A stretch of 64,000 bases of DNA from Streptomyces sp. MH60. GTDB taxonomy: Bacteria; Actinomycetota; Actinomycetes; Streptomycetales; Streptomycetaceae. Each line of letters begins with the position of its first letter. The first letter of the stretch is position 1. Shown in pieces: positions 63,445-64,000 of this stretch. The stretch lies in contig NZ_MULI01000014.1 of NCBI RefSeq assembly GCF_002939385.1, positions 1 through 64,000 of the forward strand, in the 5' to 3' direction. A program made the translations under genes and the position numbers. A model generated the notes under the pieces. That model saw nothing but the letters and a program-made list of their open reading frames with translations. It did not search any database and was not told the DNA's origin.

Positions 63445-64000
63445 ATGAGCAGCAGCACCGTCATCACCAACATCGCCGCACTCGTCACCAACGACCCCTC
63501 CCTCGGCGACCACTCCCCGCTCGGTCTGGTCCGGGACGCGGCCCTCGTCATCGAGGGTGACCGCGTCGTGTGGACCGGTGAATCAAGCAAAGCACCCGCC
63601 ACTGACAATCGGGTCGACGCCGCTGGCCGGGCGGTCCTGCCCGGCTTCGTGGACTCCCACTCCCACCTCCTCTTCGCGGGCGACCGCACCGAGGAGTTCA
63701 ACGCCCGCATGTCCGGCCGTGCCTACAGCGCGGGCGGCATCCGCACCACCGTCGCCGCCACCCGCGCCGCGAGCGACGCGGAACTGGAGGCCGGGCTCAC
63801 CCGCTACCTCGCGGAGGCCCTGCGCCAGGGCACCACCACCTTCGAGACCAAGTCCGGCTACGGCCTGACCACCGCCGACGAGTCCCGCGCCCTGCGCGTC
63901 GCCGCCCGCCACACCGACGAGGTCACCTTCCTCGGCGCCCACATCGTCGCCCCCGAACTCGCCGACGACCCCGCCGCCTACGTCGACCTGGTCACCGGCG
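63445..64000 (+). CDS. hutI: Imidazolonepropionase, 3' end cut by window
   Basis: The frame opens at ATG 63445 and remains open to the window end (about 185 codons). The visible part has [28 protein letters not shown], with the metal HSH, and the [24 protein letters not shown] region of HutI. It hydrolyses imidazolone propionate to formimino-glutamate. Only a weak GAGGACG sequence precedes the start. The metal-site His and Asp of the C-terminal half lie outside the window. Confidence 0.93.
   Translation, partial: MSSSTVITNIAALVTNDPSLGDHSPLGLVRDAALVIEGDRVVWTGESSKAPATDNRVDAAGRAVLPGFVDSHSHLLFAGDRTEEFNARMSGRAYSAGGIRTTVAATRAASDAELEAGLTRYLAEALRQGTTTFETKSGYGLTTADESRALRVAARHTDEVTFLGAHIVAPELADDPAAYVDLVTG

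Overview
The window is a stretch of Streptomyces chromosome. The base composition is very GC-rich, start codons are a mix of ATG, GTG and TTG, and many genes are joined by ATGA or GTGA overlaps. Genus-typical genes include two resuscitation-promoting factors, a c-di-AMP riboswitch, a DivIVA-like coiled-coil protein and the UUA-decoding leucyl tRNA (bldA). The gene order from mfd through eno, ndh, cfa, bldA, pobA and cbs to hutU matches, as I remember it, the S. coelicolor region around SCO3070-SCO3114 read in reverse. That comparison is from memory, not from an alignment.

Left part (1-33 kb) is core chromosome: a SUKH/deaminase-like protein cut by the window edge, a coiled-coil protein, a MacB-type ABC exporter, mfd, a small antitoxin-like protein, a secreted HNH nuclease, an orphan N6 DNA methylase with operator-like repeats, a Ser/Thr kinase block, a SurA-like lipoprotein, mazG with a P450, rpfC-like and rpfA (riboswitch), eno, divIC, DUF501, ppx, ndh with two Rex-like sites, cfa, a second MacB-type exporter, and bldA. 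The middle (33-42 kb) holds pobA, a Bax-inhibitor-like protein, small conserved unknowns, a thiolase, an SGNH lipase and cystathionine beta-synthase.

From 42.4 to 56.9 kb lies a compact accessory island that reads as an uncharacterised terpenoid biosynthetic gene cluster. Two operons diverge from a 167-bp promoter region carrying a near-perfect palindrome. The leftward operon encodes a VioC-like Fe(II)/2-oxoglutarate oxygenase, a GGPP-type prenyl synthase, three Rieske oxygenases, a rifampin-phosphotransferase-like dikinase, a flippase-like membrane protein and a CX5R phosphatase. The rightward operon encodes an unusual fusion of a helical domain to a PaxB/DmtA1-like membrane terpene cyclase, a methyltransferase, a PAP2 phosphatase, a tail-anchored paralogue of the helical domain with an NSE/DTE-like motif, and a P450. 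Almost every junction is a 4- or 8-nt overlap, so each arm looks translationally coupled. In-frame TTA codons occur in at least four cluster genes, which suggests control by the bldA tRNA encoded about 10-20 kb away. A working model, by inference only: GGPP is made, optionally methylated or dephosphorylated, cyclised by the membrane cyclase with or without its helical partner, then heavily oxidised by Rieske, P450 and 2-oxoglutarate enzymes and possibly phosphorylated.

The right end (57-64 kb) returns to core metabolism: an RpiR-family regulator, a small membrane protein, and histidine-utilisation genes hutU, an M20 amidohydrolase, hutF and the start of hutI, which the window edge cuts.
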